Shown: positions 53,677 to 60,700, numbered from the stretch's first letter. The stretch is 64,000 bases of DNA from Papilionanthe hookeriana x Papilionanthe teres (GCA_022702705.1 CM040423.1:44899575-44963574); one strand, 5' to 3'. Notes: generated from the sequence alone by a model not told the origin. A program made the numbers and translations.

Positions 53677-55884
53677 TACATACATACATATATTTATTTA
53701 TATATAGGTTTACCTGGATCTAGATAAGAATTTTTTTTTGGTTTTGAACATAAATAGTGATAATTAAATTAAAATGACTACTGGAATTAGAAAAGAAACA
53801 CTATGAAGTTGTAAATTAAAAAAGTAAATTAATATAAGATTAAATATGAAAATTAGAAGTCATATTAAATAAATATAATAAATAATAAACACACGATTTA
53901 ATAATACTAATCACATGATTATATTTTAGATATCTCATGGAAGGAAGTGACTCTCAAAGAGAAAGGGGCACAAATCATATTCATATTAAGGTGGTTAATT
54001 ATGTTTCCTTCTTATATATTTACTTATTATTATTTTAGATCAAATGCATTCAGTTATTGTTAGGCATTTGTATACAATTAGAAAATAATTTTCTTTATTT
54101 AACAATCGTCATATTAAGTAAATAATGATTAATGCTTTTAATGTTTTGAATTTCGTTTGTTCTCACAAATACATGATATGATTAATACAAATATTTTATG
54201 TAAAAAAACAGCATGAGATACATTTATGATTGAATGCACTTGTTTGGATGATGTGGTTCACCGGTGTTGATGGTGACGCAATATGCTTGTCTACGTCAAA
54301 GGAAATGAAATAGTTCATTATCCTATTAGGTTTGTTTTAAAAAATTTAATAGGTGGATGTGCCTTGGTATATTGTGGAGGGTGATTCTTGTTACCGGTGT
54401 TCTATATGTTAAAATAAAATAAATTATGAAAACTGTAATATGAAAATTGGGCTATATGTTATTGCTTTTTAATTTTTTTTCAAAAAAATGGTGTACGCTG
54501 CTCTATTTTTGCATATTACTTTCTAAAATTTTGAATTAATGTAATTTAGGAGTATATTTAAACACCGAGTTGTTTTAAATTGCATAACATTTGATGAATA
54601 TTTCCTGTTAAACTTCTTTTAAGTTGAATGTAAAATTGCCTATAGGAGTTGGGACTCAGGCTCAGTAGATAAGTAATATATGAATATTTTTTTATTAGTG
54701 TCAAATTTTGGGAAAAAATAAAATTTAGATGTAGTTTAGTTTAATATTTTTTTTAATATAGTGGACTCTTATGTGTATCAGAAGACTTATATTTTTAAAA
54801 AACTTGGAGATTGCTTAATTATGTATATTTTTTCTGTCCGACTTTCAGTTTTTTGCCTTGATATTTTAAGCATTTGGGTTGAATTGTGCCAAAGGTGGAG
54901 AAGTAAAATATCGGGATACTAAGCTAGTTGAGGCAGGAGTGAAATAGAGCGGAGAAAGGAAGAACAGGGATGGGGTGGATTCAAGTGTGTGAGAGAGATA
55001 GGTATGTGAGATAAAAACAATTATCACGATAATTGGAACTTGCAAGAGAGGAGGGAAGGAGAGAGATTTGTATTGTGGATGGTTGACATCCTATTCATAA
55101 TTATGAAGCTGTAGAAAGGTTTGCTTTGCTCTATCGAGGGCTCTATTGAGCCACCACCCTAGTGAAGAAAAAACTACTTGAGATAATTTGCAAATAATAT
55201 TTCCTAAAATAATGACTGTTTAGTTGGAGCTGGTATGAGTTTCTAAGTTCTCTTGTTGCGAATTGGTGTTTACAGGTTTGCATCCCTGAAATCTCTGTTA
55301 ATTTATATTTTAGGATTCATCATATATCAACCCCCTTATTCACCGTGCATGCTTTTTCTGTCTTAGGCTTTGTTTGGGGTTTGTTTTTTATTGCTTTCGT
55401 GATAGGGAAAGTTACCATAAAAGTTGCCATATATGCTTAGATGAGAACAGTAGACATTTTTTTTATTCTCCCATAACTTCTTTGAGAAATCTTGCTATTG
55501 AGAAAATATACTGAAAACTGTAGCTGAGAAGATAAATTTAAAACAAAATTGACAGTAAATGTATAACAATATAAGCCGTCCAAGACAAAGGTTTAAAAGG
55601 TAAAAATTTCTATGACATGGCCTTTTCAATGTCATTATGAAATATTTAAAGGCTGATCCGTTATTTGATTCAATCAGAGCTCAATGTTGTTATCCGTTTA
55701 GCATTTGTTCCATTTGTGATTGAATAATCTTGTTACCGTAGATAACATTTCTTGTATTAATTTGCAAGCTGTTGTACTGATAAATATTTTACCTTATAAA
55801 ACAGGATGTACTCTATATTTTGAAACACGATCAACAGAATACATTTCATGAGATGAAGGATTTCAACAATTTAGTGAGAATGAG
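15159..55884 (+). CDS. GCP6: Gamma-tubulin complex component 6 (GCP6), 3' end not in window
   Basis: Ten exons (15159-15326, 16561-17253, 18759-18959, 19079-19420, 47360-47469, 47734-48891, 49395-49536, 49646-49802, 49892-50055, 55805-55884) join in one open frame of about 1,072 residues. Residues 57-468 hold the N-terminal GCP region (LVRLVINVLQG, SSTHALGRMLKSI, PYSGFIKLWIYTA). Residues about 470-870 are a serine- and acid-rich insert typical of GCP6. Then come LLALRRYHFME and YRVDWPVNIVLT...LIQIRLAVSSL.DVW, the Spc97/Spc98 signature. Known: GCP6 is a subunit of the large gamma-tubulin ring complex that nucleates microtubules in the cytoplasm and at nuclear-envelope and cortical sites. Arabidopsis GCP6 has about 1,200 residues, so roughly the last 130-140 are absent here. 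All frames are open and junctions are GT-AG, so the gene looks functional as far as it goes. Its introns are swollen by transposons. The start is the first ATG after an in-frame TAA at 15144. Confidence 0.9.
16266..16508. mobile_element. Long-inverted-repeat MITE, GCP6 intron 1
   Basis: The left arm (CATACATTCCACTCAATTCT, then TTTACATATCTAAC) and the right arm (GTTAGATATGTAAATACATA, then ATTGGGTGGTATACTGGTATG) are inverted copies of about 50 bp. The 240-bp element has no coding capacity. The same arms occur in introns 2 and 10. Confidence 0.75.
16561..17253 (+). CDS. GCP6: GCP6 exon 2
   Basis: 231 codons, phase 0 at both ends, after TTGTTGCAG and before GTAAGC. Encodes LVRLVINVLQG, FCSSPADRSFHRVPNFW and the conserved helical repeats of the N-terminal domain. 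Confidence 0.9.
17686..18614. mobile_element. hAT-type MITE in GCP6 intron 2 with a nested insert
   Basis: The 8-bp target duplication AATGCAAG lies at 17678-17685 and 18615-18622. The ends are TAGGGGTGTAATCGAG and CGAGCTTTTTTGATAGCCCTA, and the body has many CGAGC / GAACACGAGC motifs, the same family as 10429-10903. It is twice as long (929 bp) because unrelated sequence, including the 18049-18350 repeats, sits in its middle. Confidence 0.78.
18049..18350. repeat. Three half-copies of the intron MITE arm
   Basis: Near 18060-18115, 18172-18225 and 18280-18330 the same motif recurs: a CATACC..CCAATT..TATG block followed by TATTTACATATCTAACACCTAA. Each resembles one arm of the 16266-16508 and 55953-56211 elements. 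They are in direct orientation and lie inside the hAT-type element. Confidence 0.65.
18759..18959 (+). CDS. GCP6: GCP6 exon 3
   Basis: 67 codons, phase 0, after AAATTTAG and before GTATGG. Encodes PYSGFIKLWIYTATIDDPYG, which is diagnostic of the GCP N-terminal domain (the region that precedes bundling with gamma-tubulin neighbours). Confidence 0.9.
19079..19420 (+). CDS. GCP6: GCP6 exon 4
   Basis: 114 codons, phase 0, after TGCTAG and before GTAAGA. Encodes VPCFLKDVCHPLLRAGQQLQ and a helical stretch ending in KERWASHN. The next coding residues (VIAFASMPIFPG) come from 27.9 kb downstream. Confidence 0.9.
20504..20805 (+). repeat. 131-bp tandem duplication
   Basis: Two head-to-tail copies (starting at 20521 and 20652) share GAGGTAAGAGATGGTAGAGG, AGATCTTTATGTTCCAAGGG and GAGACTTTGATGGTAATGTG with only a few differences. 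The second copy has an insertion near 20750. This is recent relative to most of the intron. Confidence 0.85.
22200..23890 (-). pseudogene. Ty3/gypsy gag and protease relic
   Basis: Read on the minus strand with frameshifts. At about 23560-23400 there is a gag segment (SDIKVKLADIKLKK then LSLWWKILKHLCQRE). At about 22960-22890 there is a CCHC zinc knuckle, KCLKCYGIRHIETDCPYRRA. At about 22750-22450 there is a retropepsin-like stretch (REQQWIRQNIFHILC, then an altered active-site region where IDGGSC is expected). No reverse transcriptase follows, and neither LTR was recognised. Known: knuckles of this type belong to chromovirus-like gypsy elements. The relic probably extends over about 20.9-24.0 kb. 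Confidence 0.65.
24640..26390 (+). mobile_element. RTE-type LINE, 5' part (endonuclease, start of RT)
   Basis: Begins with a 5' untranslated stretch (CACACCGGCGCCCGGGTGTA) and continues through a broken endonuclease domain (near 25195-25290, IHGGFDIGVIKEVGRTILDF) to the start of the reverse transcriptase (near 26340-26390, QYCANCRGIKLMCH). It stops abruptly at the gypsy insertion and resumes at 40592. Many stop codons and frameshifts; inactive. Confidence 0.75.
26386..26390. repeat. Target duplication TGTCA, left copy
   Basis: TGTCA immediately precedes the gypsy element and is repeated at 40587-40591 right after it. The duplicated bases belong to the LINE coding sequence. Confidence 0.85.
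26391..27049 (-). repeat. Gypsy 3' LTR (deleted and partly duplicated)
   Basis: Matches the ends of the right LTR, but about 0.8 kb of the middle (counterpart of roughly 39770-40560) is missing. A 130-bp segment at 26664-26793 is tandemly repeated at 26794-26925 (CTGATCTAGTGGAGAATATA... in both). Next to its inner edge lies the pyrimidine-rich complement of a polypurine tract, AAATCCCTCAAACTT. Confidence 0.8.
27050..29168 (-). other. Gypsy 3' noncoding region
   Basis: About 2.1 kb between the gypsy 3' LTR and the copia insert. It has no recognisable domain; the open frame at 28417-28710 has no family resemblance I can name. It contains the poly-C tract at 28123-28149. Confidence 0.5.
28123..28149. 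repeat. Poly-C tract
   Basis: A run of 16 C, then GG, then 9 C in otherwise AT-rich DNA. It is prone to length errors in sequencing, so the exact count is uncertain. Confidence 0.8.
29169..29411 (-). repeat. Copia 3' LTR, outer end missing
   Basis: Ends ...CATCTCGACA on the plus strand like the right LTR. Its outer end lacks the TGTGGGAAATCAG that begins the right LTR and instead runs straight into CATACCACTACTAAAAAAA, which is also found just outside the right LTR (33671-33689). Confidence 0.8.
29415..32660 (-). pseudogene. Copia pol (protease, integrase, RT, RNase H), broken
   Basis: Protease motif at about 32640-32595 reads WIINSGATDHMT; integrase zinc-finger part (FHCDICELAKHSRISFP) and core at 32220-31510; RT from about 30900 with CKWIFTLKYKADGSLERYKA, FAPVAKM and the catalytic ALLVYVDDIIV (about 30420-30370); RNase H ends with YAESEFRAIAQGLCELLWLR and LYCDNKSAINIA (29770-29620). 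Frameshifts near 30640 and 30325 and stops near 31965 and 29586 break it. In the protease the catalytic aspartate of the D-S-G-A motif is replaced by asparagine. Confidence 0.88.
32661..33395 (-). other. GC-rich leader of the copia element in place of gag
   Basis: The 735 bp between primer site and protease contain no capsid-like helices and no zinc knuckle, and are too short for a normal copia gag (over 1 kb). About 32820-33290 is strikingly rich in CG dinucleotides compared with the AT-rich surroundings. Within it a segment near 32822-32905 (GATCGCACAGCTTCTG, AATGAAGGCTGCTC) recurs near 33284-33365 (GATCACACAGCTTCTG, AATGAAGGCTGCTC). Origin unknown; captured host sequence is one possibility. 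Confidence 0.6.
33396..33407 (-). other. Copia primer binding site
   Basis: On the minus strand this reads TGGTATCAGAGC, directly after the 5' LTR. It is complementary to the 3' end of initiator methionine tRNA, the usual primer of plant copia elements. Confidence 0.88.
33408..33670 (-). repeat. Copia 5' LTR
   Basis: 263 bp with intact TG...CA ends. AT-rich body with TTAATTTAAGGGATTCCAAA and ATTAAGGTATTACAAATTGA blocks shared with the left LTR. Confidence 0.88.
34091..38810 (-). pseudogene. Gypsy gag-pol, heavily broken
   Basis: From right to left on the minus strand: gag remnant (FELKSVIIQMAQNNQFKGTP, 38750-38640); protease/linker part (IDVQKGELTTRVNGQNATFN, 36885-36830); RT with SGYHQFLIAPEDQEKTTFTS and FRRMSFRLC (36060-35930), then the catalytic IEVFMDDISVF (about 35880-35845); RT thumb (SVREVRSFLGHVGLYIRYIK, 35640-35580); RNase H (RWVQLLQDFNIEMVNI, 35190-35140); integrase C-terminal part (LEDVLWAYKTAYKTPIGIS, 34295-34235). 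The FMDD box and this series fit Athila/Tat-like gypsy elements. Numerous stops and frameshifts. Confidence 0.82.
39268..39290 (-). other. Gypsy primer binding site, decayed
   Basis: Next to the 5' LTR the minus strand reads AACGTTGTTGCCAGAGATCG, a mutated form of the GGCGCCGTTGCCGGGGA primer site typical of Athila/Tat elements. Confidence 0.65.
39293..40586 (-). repeat. Gypsy 5' LTR
   Basis: About 1.29 kb, from TGACATGCATCAAG to ...AAGAACACGTCA, followed by the TGTCA duplication. The more complete of the two LTRs. It contains GGTGCCTAGGCGCC-like palindromes near 40416-40430. Confidence 0.82.
40592..41776 (+). mobile_element. RTE-type LINE, 3' part (RT and tail)
   Basis: Continues the LINE interrupted at 26390. 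Broken RT motifs in order: KIWERIIEHRLRRGTNISYN, EYGFMLGKFTMEAIHL, DLHMFFIHLEKNYDKVPREV (RT block with F.DLEKAYDKVPR in relatives), and C-terminal RESHLSWFDCIKCQP and LNRTQWRKRILVAGPT. It ends GGCCCCACTTAATGGGATAA followed by (TTG)n at about 41757-41775, the tail type of plant RTE-clade LINEs. Stops interrupt the frame. Confidence 0.8.
42171..42200. repeat. (TTA)n microsatellite
   Basis: About ten TTA units directly left of the gag-only LTR element. Confidence 0.85.
42222..43158 (+). repeat. Gag-only element 1, 5' LTR
   Basis: Starts near TGACGCGGGG or TGACCACGCG and ends CGATATCA. GC-rich inverted-repeat patches (CTCCCGCAGTGAGATCGCG and GCGAGAGCCGAAACTCTCGC) lie near its left end. A TTAATAAAAGTT sequence at 43110-43124 could act in polyadenylation. 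Confidence 0.65.
43161..43172 (+). other. Primer binding site of gag-only element 1
   Basis: TGGTATCAAAGC, one mismatch from the initiator-methionine tRNA complement, two bases after the LTR end. Confidence 0.75.
43430..44080 (+). pseudogene. Gag-like remnant of gag-only element 1
   Basis: Zinc knuckle at 43692-43740 (KCGKCHRL then, after a shift, GHVEADC; CX2CX4HX4C pattern). It is followed by an acidic stretch with ISDLEGSDSEVMASPVEHEI (43950-44010) that has a counterpart in gag-only element 2 (near 60540-60600). The frames are shifted and the N-terminal part is not clearly readable. Confidence 0.6.
44703..45559 (+). repeat. Gag-only element 1, 3' LTR
   Basis: Diverged partner of 42222-43158. 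The same order of blocks ends in TTAATAAAAGTTG (45513) and TTTTGGTATCTTA. Confidence 0.65.
47360..47469 (+). CDS. GCP6: GCP6 exon 5
   Basis: Encodes VIAFASMPIFPGRSSENRS and following residues. The acceptor is TTATAG. The chosen donor GTATGC at 47470 leaves phase 2, which matches exon 6 (GC|G codon). A later phase-2 donor (GTGTAA, 47579) is possible but would add hydrophobic, intron-like residues. Confidence 0.75.
47734..48891 (+). CDS. GCP6: GCP6 exon 6
   Basis: The largest exon, 1,158 bp. Encodes an acidic serine-rich segment (DADSDDSSLSVES), the conserved WPLGGLPSNPF, and at its end PLDIIIDRCILQEILLQ. The donor GTATCC at 48892 splits a glutamine codon (CA|A), completed in exon 7. The in-frame TGA shortly after is intronic. 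Confidence 0.87.
49395..49536 (+). CDS. GCP6: GCP6 exon 7
   Basis: Encodes YKYVS, EEGFNLREHLLALRRYHFME and SDWADLFVMSLG, a highly conserved GCP helix pair. The first base completes CAA (Gln) from exon 6, and the exon ends phase 0 before GTAACT. Confidence 0.87.
49646..49802 (+). CDS. GCP6: GCP6 exon 8
   Basis: Encodes KWPALEHEQEASKIQGLLDL, ALQRSSCESDLYKERLFVYI and KG. The acceptor is CTGCAAG. The exon ends one base into a glycine codon before GTATGT. Confidence 0.87.
49892..50055 (+). CDS. GCP6: GCP6 exon 9
   Basis: Encodes GIHAFDFVVLGYRVDWPVNI and VLTPDALQIYADVFSYLIQI, the best-conserved Spc97/Spc98 signature, where the C-terminal domain begins. Phase 1 in, phase 0 out before GTATTT. Confidence 0.9.
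50056..51399 (+). other. GCP6 intron 9, left part
   Basis: AT-rich intron sequence. I see no exon or transposon signature before the LINE. A short (TA)n run at about 51369-51386 borders the LINE start. Confidence 0.5.
51400..53547 (+). mobile_element. L1-type LINE with ORF1 only
   Basis: GC-rich 5' leader (51410-51880) with a diverged tandem duplication (GGAGCTTGCGTCGTCTTCTG / GGAGCTCGCGTCGTCTTCTG, GCTTCGCTGCAGG), then an ORF1 remnant, then about 300 bp of 3' noncoding sequence and a poly-A run (53522-53547). ORF2 (endonuclease and RT, about 3.5-4 kb) is absent between ORF1 and the tail. Same orientation as GCP6, within intron 9. Confidence 0.72.
51890..53212 (+). pseudogene. LINE ORF1 (DUF4283 plus CCHC knuckle), broken
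   Basis: Starts MEHNYAAAVTAGLEPDL. A DUF4283-like domain follows (IQKDFDAMKL, ILIQLSNDADYIHIFLEG, ESPIILVWIKFPGL, EIAYGKTLKVDSP, RPSVTCVCVELVKRD), then a zinc knuckle, FCSHCSMFGHSSTTC, near 52590-52640. The tail ends GSRSRT then stop. Several frameshifts and a stop near 52190. Known: DUF4283 with zf-CCHC_4 is the RNA-binding ORF1 protein of plant L1 elements. Confidence 0.72.
53522..53698. repeat. Compound microsatellite A(n)-(TA)n-(CA)n-(TA)n-(CA)n-(CATA)n
   Basis: A poly-A run of about 26 bases is followed by TA, CA, GATA/TA, a second CA run of about 16 units and CATA units. The poly-A is the LINE tail; the rest probably grew from it. Open frames on the minus strand here (YVCVCVCV...) are repeat artefacts. 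Confidence 0.9.
53699..55804 (+). other. GCP6 intron 9, right part
   Basis: AT-rich, no exon or recognisable element, ending with the acceptor TAAAACAG before exon 10. Confidence 0.5.
55805..55884 (+). CDS. GCP6: GCP6 exon 10 (last one visible)
   Basis: After AAACAG; encodes DVLYILKHDQQNTFHEMKDF then NNLVRMR, matching the position before the conserved HQ-NHFV helix of GCP6. The donor GTTACT at 55885 leaves phase 2. The following exon, with the QQYVQSQL-type sequence, is not found in the remaining 8.1 kb. Confidence 0.78.
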
Positions 55885-55952
55885 GTTACTATATGCTACT
55901 ACCACATGTCATTTTACTGGCTATAGTTTATTTTCCAAGATTATTGTCTTTT

Positions 55953-56211
55953 GGGGCATTTATACATACCACACAATTCTTATGTAATTACATATCTAAC
56001 ACCTAAACATTCATATTTACATGCATACCACTCAAATCTTTAACATCAAATAAAAAATACCATCATCATTACTTTTTTAAAAGTTAAATACACATTGTCA
56101 TGCTTAGGTTTATGACAAGACGATGTATTAGTGTAAATATCTAAATTTGGGTGTTAGATATGTGAATACATAAGAATTGTGTGGTATGTATGTATGTATG
56201 TAGATTTCCCA
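55953..56211. mobile_element. Long-inverted-repeat MITE, GCP6 intron 10
   Basis: Arms of about 55 bp: CATACCACACAATTCTTATG, then ACATATCTAACACCTAAAC, against GGGTGTTAGATATGTGAATA, then CATAAGAATTGTGTGGTATG. It is the best-preserved copy of the family also seen in introns 1 and 2. Confidence 0.8.
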
Positions 56212-56777
56212 TAAATTATATGGGATTACACTTGCCAAATTGATTAGACTGCAGTTACACCCTTTCTCCTGTCATAAGAGTTTCAGTTTTATTTCTTTAA
56301 TCCTATCTAATGACTTTGTAATTGTTTAGCTGATGCGAACCATGATTTATTGAAACGCTTGATTCGTAGATTGGCGCATGAGTTGGCTGTTAAAGTTATA
56401 GACAAGTATGTAAAGAAGAGAATAGATTAACAATAATAACCTGATGAGCAACTCTTATGCTTGAACAAATATATTTTCTTTCCGAAATAGACGAAGATTA
56501 AAATCCCAGAATAATAATGCCTTTCATGTCCAATAAAAAAATATTCATACTTTAGAATGCATCTATTATACAAGTAGGAAAAATAAAAAATACCTAATAA
56601 TGAAATATACATGAGGTCCAATGATACAATACGACTTGAACATCAATAATCAAAATTTAGAATTTATGTCTGCTCTAATTCTCCTTACTACAAAACACTA
56701 TGTCTGGGAGTTGAAGTGATAATGCATTCTAAACAAACAGCACACTCCATCAATTATAAATCACTAGGCAATGAATG
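56212..56777 (+). other. Intron sequence between MITE and LTR element
   Basis: No gene supported. A short open stretch at 56331-56430 (DANHDLLKRLIRRLAHELAV) has an acceptor-like TTTAG before it but matches nothing I recognise. Confidence 0.4.
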
Positions 56778-57120
56778 TGTTGCGCCAGTGCCTAGACTAA
56801 GTGTATTTTTGTCTTTTGTTTGTCTAAGGGCAATTTAATATTTTATTATTTATTATTATTTAGTATAAATTGACCTTAATAGGGTTAGGTAGCGCATGAG
56901 AATTGTTGTGTCAAACTCTTAGGGTTAGAGTTTGGGAGAGATTTCCTACCTCTTGAATTGTAGGAATTGGGAAAGTTCGCCTACCTCTCGAGTTGTGGGT
57001 AGTTATCTTTATGTATTCGTGTGAGTAATTAGTGTTGTATTACTTTGATTTGATTTTTGAGAAATAAAATTTGTGTTTGCCTTAATTTTTGTGAAAAAAC
57101 GTGTTGATTTTGACATATCA
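56778..57120 (+). repeat. Chromovirus-type element, 5' LTR
   Basis: About 343 bp. Landmarks: CTAAGGGCAATTT, AGGGTTAG, GGGAGAGATTTCCTACCTCT, GAATTGTAGGAATTGGGA, TTATGTATTCGTGTGAGTAA, ending GACATATCA. The same blocks occur at 58730-58900 plus 62127-62273, and inverted at 62274-62616. Confidence 0.72.
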
Positions 57121-57123
57121 AAA

Positions 57124-57135
57124 TGGTATCAGAGC
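57124..57135 (+). other. Primer binding site of the chromovirus-type element
   Basis: Perfect TGGTATCAGAGC, three bases after the LTR end; complementary to initiator methionine tRNA. Confidence 0.82.
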
Positions 57136-58581
57136 TCAAAGGTTTTGGAAATTGGATCTACAAAAGGATAGATCGACGAGGGTTGAAGCAACTGAGATTA
57201 TAGATAACAACTATAGAAGGGTTGAGACTTCCAGCTTTGGTATTGAAGGGATCAGACACATGATTTCTTGCACGGTGTACAAGATTCGAAACTCCCACCT
57301 TTCTCTTTCTATTGCGTCTTAGCGGTACAAGCGTGATCTAGCTACTTGGGATGGAACTACTGGATCACAGACCTTGCGATACAGACGCAATAAGGGTTAA
57401 TTGGGAGGCCGCAGACGTGATTGCGTGCACCCGCCCTAAATTGTGACGGCTGGATTGTGTGCTTCTTGCACGATTTGAGCCTGCGGGGGAGCCTATGAGA
57501 TTGTGAGTTACAAAGACCAAAAATTTGCTCTTTCTTCACAAAGAAGGTAACAATCCGATCGAGGCTTATAAAGACCCATAACTCCAATCTTTCATCTTCG
57601 GCTTGCTTTTGCTTCTACTTCTGATAGTCACTATTAGATCGCGATTAGAGCTCGTTGGGAAGCAATGTATTGTATGTCTGCGTACAAATTGACACAATCC
57701 TATGACTCAACTAGTTAGGAAGCAATACAATCATAATTCGAAATGCTCACCGCATACAAGAGGATTGGACGACCGCACCTTGCAAGACAATAACAATTCA
57801 ATCTAGCTGAGGAAGTCGTCATGTGGGATTGTGACAGATACATCAACATTTGTGACCTAAGTTCGCGGTACAATAGCGATTAAGTTAACCTGGAAATATT
57901 GCAACTTGCCTAATCGTATAAAAATCCAGATTCAAGTTAGCTAACTATGTTTGAACCAAGAGAAACAATTCTGATTCATCAACTATGAGATCGCAACATA
58001 TAGGCTTCAAAAACGTTAGGAAGTACTGATAGCCAAAAGAAAAAGATGATTTGGAGAGAAATAAAGAAAGAGACGAGTCACATAAAAAATGAAATAGATG
58101 AACATTTCTTGGTAATGGATGAGTGTTTTTGTCCATTGAGGGGAACGTTTGACGACACATCATTCATAAAGATAATGGAGTTTTGCACAAAACAAGCTTC
58201 GCCCGCCGTAGGGTCGAGTGATGACGTCGGTAACAGACTCCAGCAACAACCAAAAAGTTTTGTGCGATATCACCATTCAGGCAGATCGGGAGGTGCTTTA
58301 TCGAGTTAAGAAATCAGGAGTAGACTCGAGCAATAGTACTTGGAAGAAATAATCTGACATTCAAATAGCTTGAACAAACAAGAGCAAGCAATATCAAAGT
58401 TGATAGAGACAGAAGAGTCACATGATACAGAGTTGACAGAGATTACAGTGATCGATAAACAATTGTTGGGGCTGTAATATTTTCTAAGATTGATTGAAAG
58501 TCAGGCAACCAGTTGATTTAGATGCGGTCGAAGAACGCACACAAGATTACATTTCGGACTCCTGCGGCTCACTAAGAATTC

Positions 58582-58690
58582 CTAATTAAATGGAATGGAT
58601 GGCCAGATAATGATGCCACGTGGAAGCACCCGACTTTATCCAACAACAGTCACCTTTTTTTCCCACCTTGAGGGCAAGGTTCATTTGGGT
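58582..58690 (+). pseudogene. Chromodomain remnant
   Basis: Reads LIKWNGWPDNDATWKHPTL, the W-x-G-x-P-x-x-x-A-T-W core of the chromodomain found at the C terminus of chromovirus integrases; LEGKVHLGG follows in another frame. Known: such domains steer integration to modified chromatin. Upstream integrase is missing. Confidence 0.68.
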
Positions 58691-58900
58691 GGGCGGTGGA
58701 TTTTTTGGGGATTTGCAAGGGGGAGTATTTTTACGCTGATGCTTAGCCTAAGGGAAATTTTATCTTTTGTGTGCCTAAGGGCAAATATACCCCAATACGT
58801 TTAGGGTTAGGCTGGAGTGAGAATTGATCTCAGAGTTTTAGGATTAGAATTTGGGAGAGATTTTCCGCCTCCCGAATTGTTGGAATTGGGAGAGATCACT

Positions 58901-59675
58901 TGACGTTGGAGGTTATCGTGGACACTGTACTATAGCTTCTATAGTGCCACAAGATTTTACAATCTCGGAGACGGGTTGAAACAATCTTGTTTCCTTATAC
59001 TTTTTTTCCTATCATCTTTCATTTCTTTTTAATCCTTTCTTATATATATGTTGTATTATGATTTAAAATTCATTTTTGGCTTAGATTTTTTTTAGGACAG
59101 TCGTTGGCGTTCGTTTCGCTCTTCGAGGGTTGTATCTGAGGGATTAGGTGGTGCTCCAGCTGTTCTCTCTCTCGAGATAGTTTTTATTTTTCCCTTCCCT
59201 TTTCACATCCTCCCCACGTCGCTCTCAACCTCCATCCATTGCTGCAATCTCTCTTTGCTGTTTTCCCAATCCGACCACTTGTCCTCGTTGTCACCACCTC
59301 GGACTGTCATTCTCTTGTTGTCCTGCAGTTCCCCCCATCCCATGCTGCTTCCATCAACATTTCACCTTGCTACAGTTGCCCAGAAACAACATTTTCATGT
59401 TTTTTTCTGTTATTTCAGGCACCAAACCCTAACCATTGATTCCTCTCTTTCCAACATCACTCCTTATCATCTCGTTGGAGTGCGAAACAGTCGCCGATCA
59501 CCATCACCACCACATGATTCCGCCCTAGTTTATCATTTGTGTCGTCCTTGCTGCTATTTCTGATTTTCGGGTGTCGTGTTATATTTTTCGTTTAAAGTGT
59601 GTTGATTGTAACCGTTTAGTTACTTCAAGTAATAATACTTGCTTTTCTATTATGGTTTGGGTTACCTCCCATTTC
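58901..59675 (+). repeat. Gag-only element 2, 5' LTR
   Basis: About 775 bp with a C/T-rich 3' half, starting TGACGTTGGAGG and ending CCTCCCATTTCA. Confidence 0.68.
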
Positions 59676-59678
59676 ATT

Positions 59679-59690
59679 TAGTATCAGAGC
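59679..59690 (+). other. Primer binding site of gag-only element 2
   Basis: TAGTATCAGAGC, one change from TGGTATCAGAGC, three bases after the LTR. Confidence 0.72.
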
Positions 59691-59859
59691 TAGCCTAACT
59701 TTAGTCTTATACTGGGGTTTCCTAGCATCAGCCATATACCAAAAATTTTCTTTGCTACTACCAAGTACTCTTTCAACTTCCACAAATATTAAACTCTAAC
59801 CATGCTATCATGGATATAAATGCCGGATCCTACATGGGATGAGATATTACGAGAGATTC

Positions 59860-60700
59860 GTCACCTTTAACAGATACTAGAAGAAATTGATGACGGGACC
59901 CAGGAGAGATTACCCTCGACCCTCGACTCGGATCTGGAGAGTTGAAAGGAAGAAAAAGATGAGAGCTTGAATCCCTTCCATAGGGAAAATTCCAACGATG
60001 AAGAAGACCGACATTACGTTTTCATAGGAAGATTCTGAAGTCCATACTCCAATGTGAAGGAAAAGACAACTACCTAGTCCAAGATGAAGCGGGGGATGCT
60101 GTCAATTTCTACCAGCTTATTACAAAAAGAATGTTCAGACCATAGCTTCATAAGTGAAGAGACCACATTATTGGGAGGTCATTACGTCTTACAGACAGAG
60201 TTCAACATCAGGATCATACAACCATAATACACGCAAGAGAATATCCAAGCTGACCTCGTCAGATGAAAAACTGATTCAGTGTGGAGAACAAGTGGAACCA
60301 AACTGCATTCCTTAATCTGTCTCAGCCAAGAAGTGTTTCAGGTGCTGCGGGTTTAGACATAGTGAATCAGATTGCACAAACAGGAGAGTGATCGCTTTCT
60401 CTGACCAGAGAACAAATAAAGAAATAAATGGTGATCCAGGAGAAGATGAAAGTTTCATAGATGATTTTCAACTTCCGACCGACGAGGAGACGCCAACGTT
60501 TGAGTTGAATCCAAGAGTGAGACTCCAAATGAGTTGATAAATAACTATTCTAGAAGGTAGTGAGACTGACGTAATAGACATTGATATAGAGTATGAGATC
60601 GTGGTCCATTGAGCTATCGTTTTGCAGACGTTGAAAAGAGTATCAACATGACTGGTATTGGATATCCAAAAGGATCATGAGTTTGAGAAACTAATATTAG
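59860..60700 (+). pseudogene. Gag-like remnant of gag-only element 2
   Basis: A zinc knuckle at 60328-60376 reads KKCFRCCGFRHSESDCTNR (CX2CX4HX4C), closely similar to KCLKCYGIRHIETDC in the gypsy relic at about 22.9 kb. An acidic tail follows, with a block (ILEGSETDVIDIDIEYEI, one frame) parallel to gag-only element 1. Stops and frameshifts are present. Confidence 0.62.

Noticed and set aside
53466..53689. Three overlapping minus-strand frames rich in YVCVCV
   Set aside because: Translation of the CA/TA microsatellite.
56331..56430. Possible extra exon (DANHDLLKRLIRRLAHELAV) after an acceptor-like TTTAG
   Set aside because: Does not match the GCP6 sequence expected after exon 10, lacks a convincing donor, and nothing else supports another gene.
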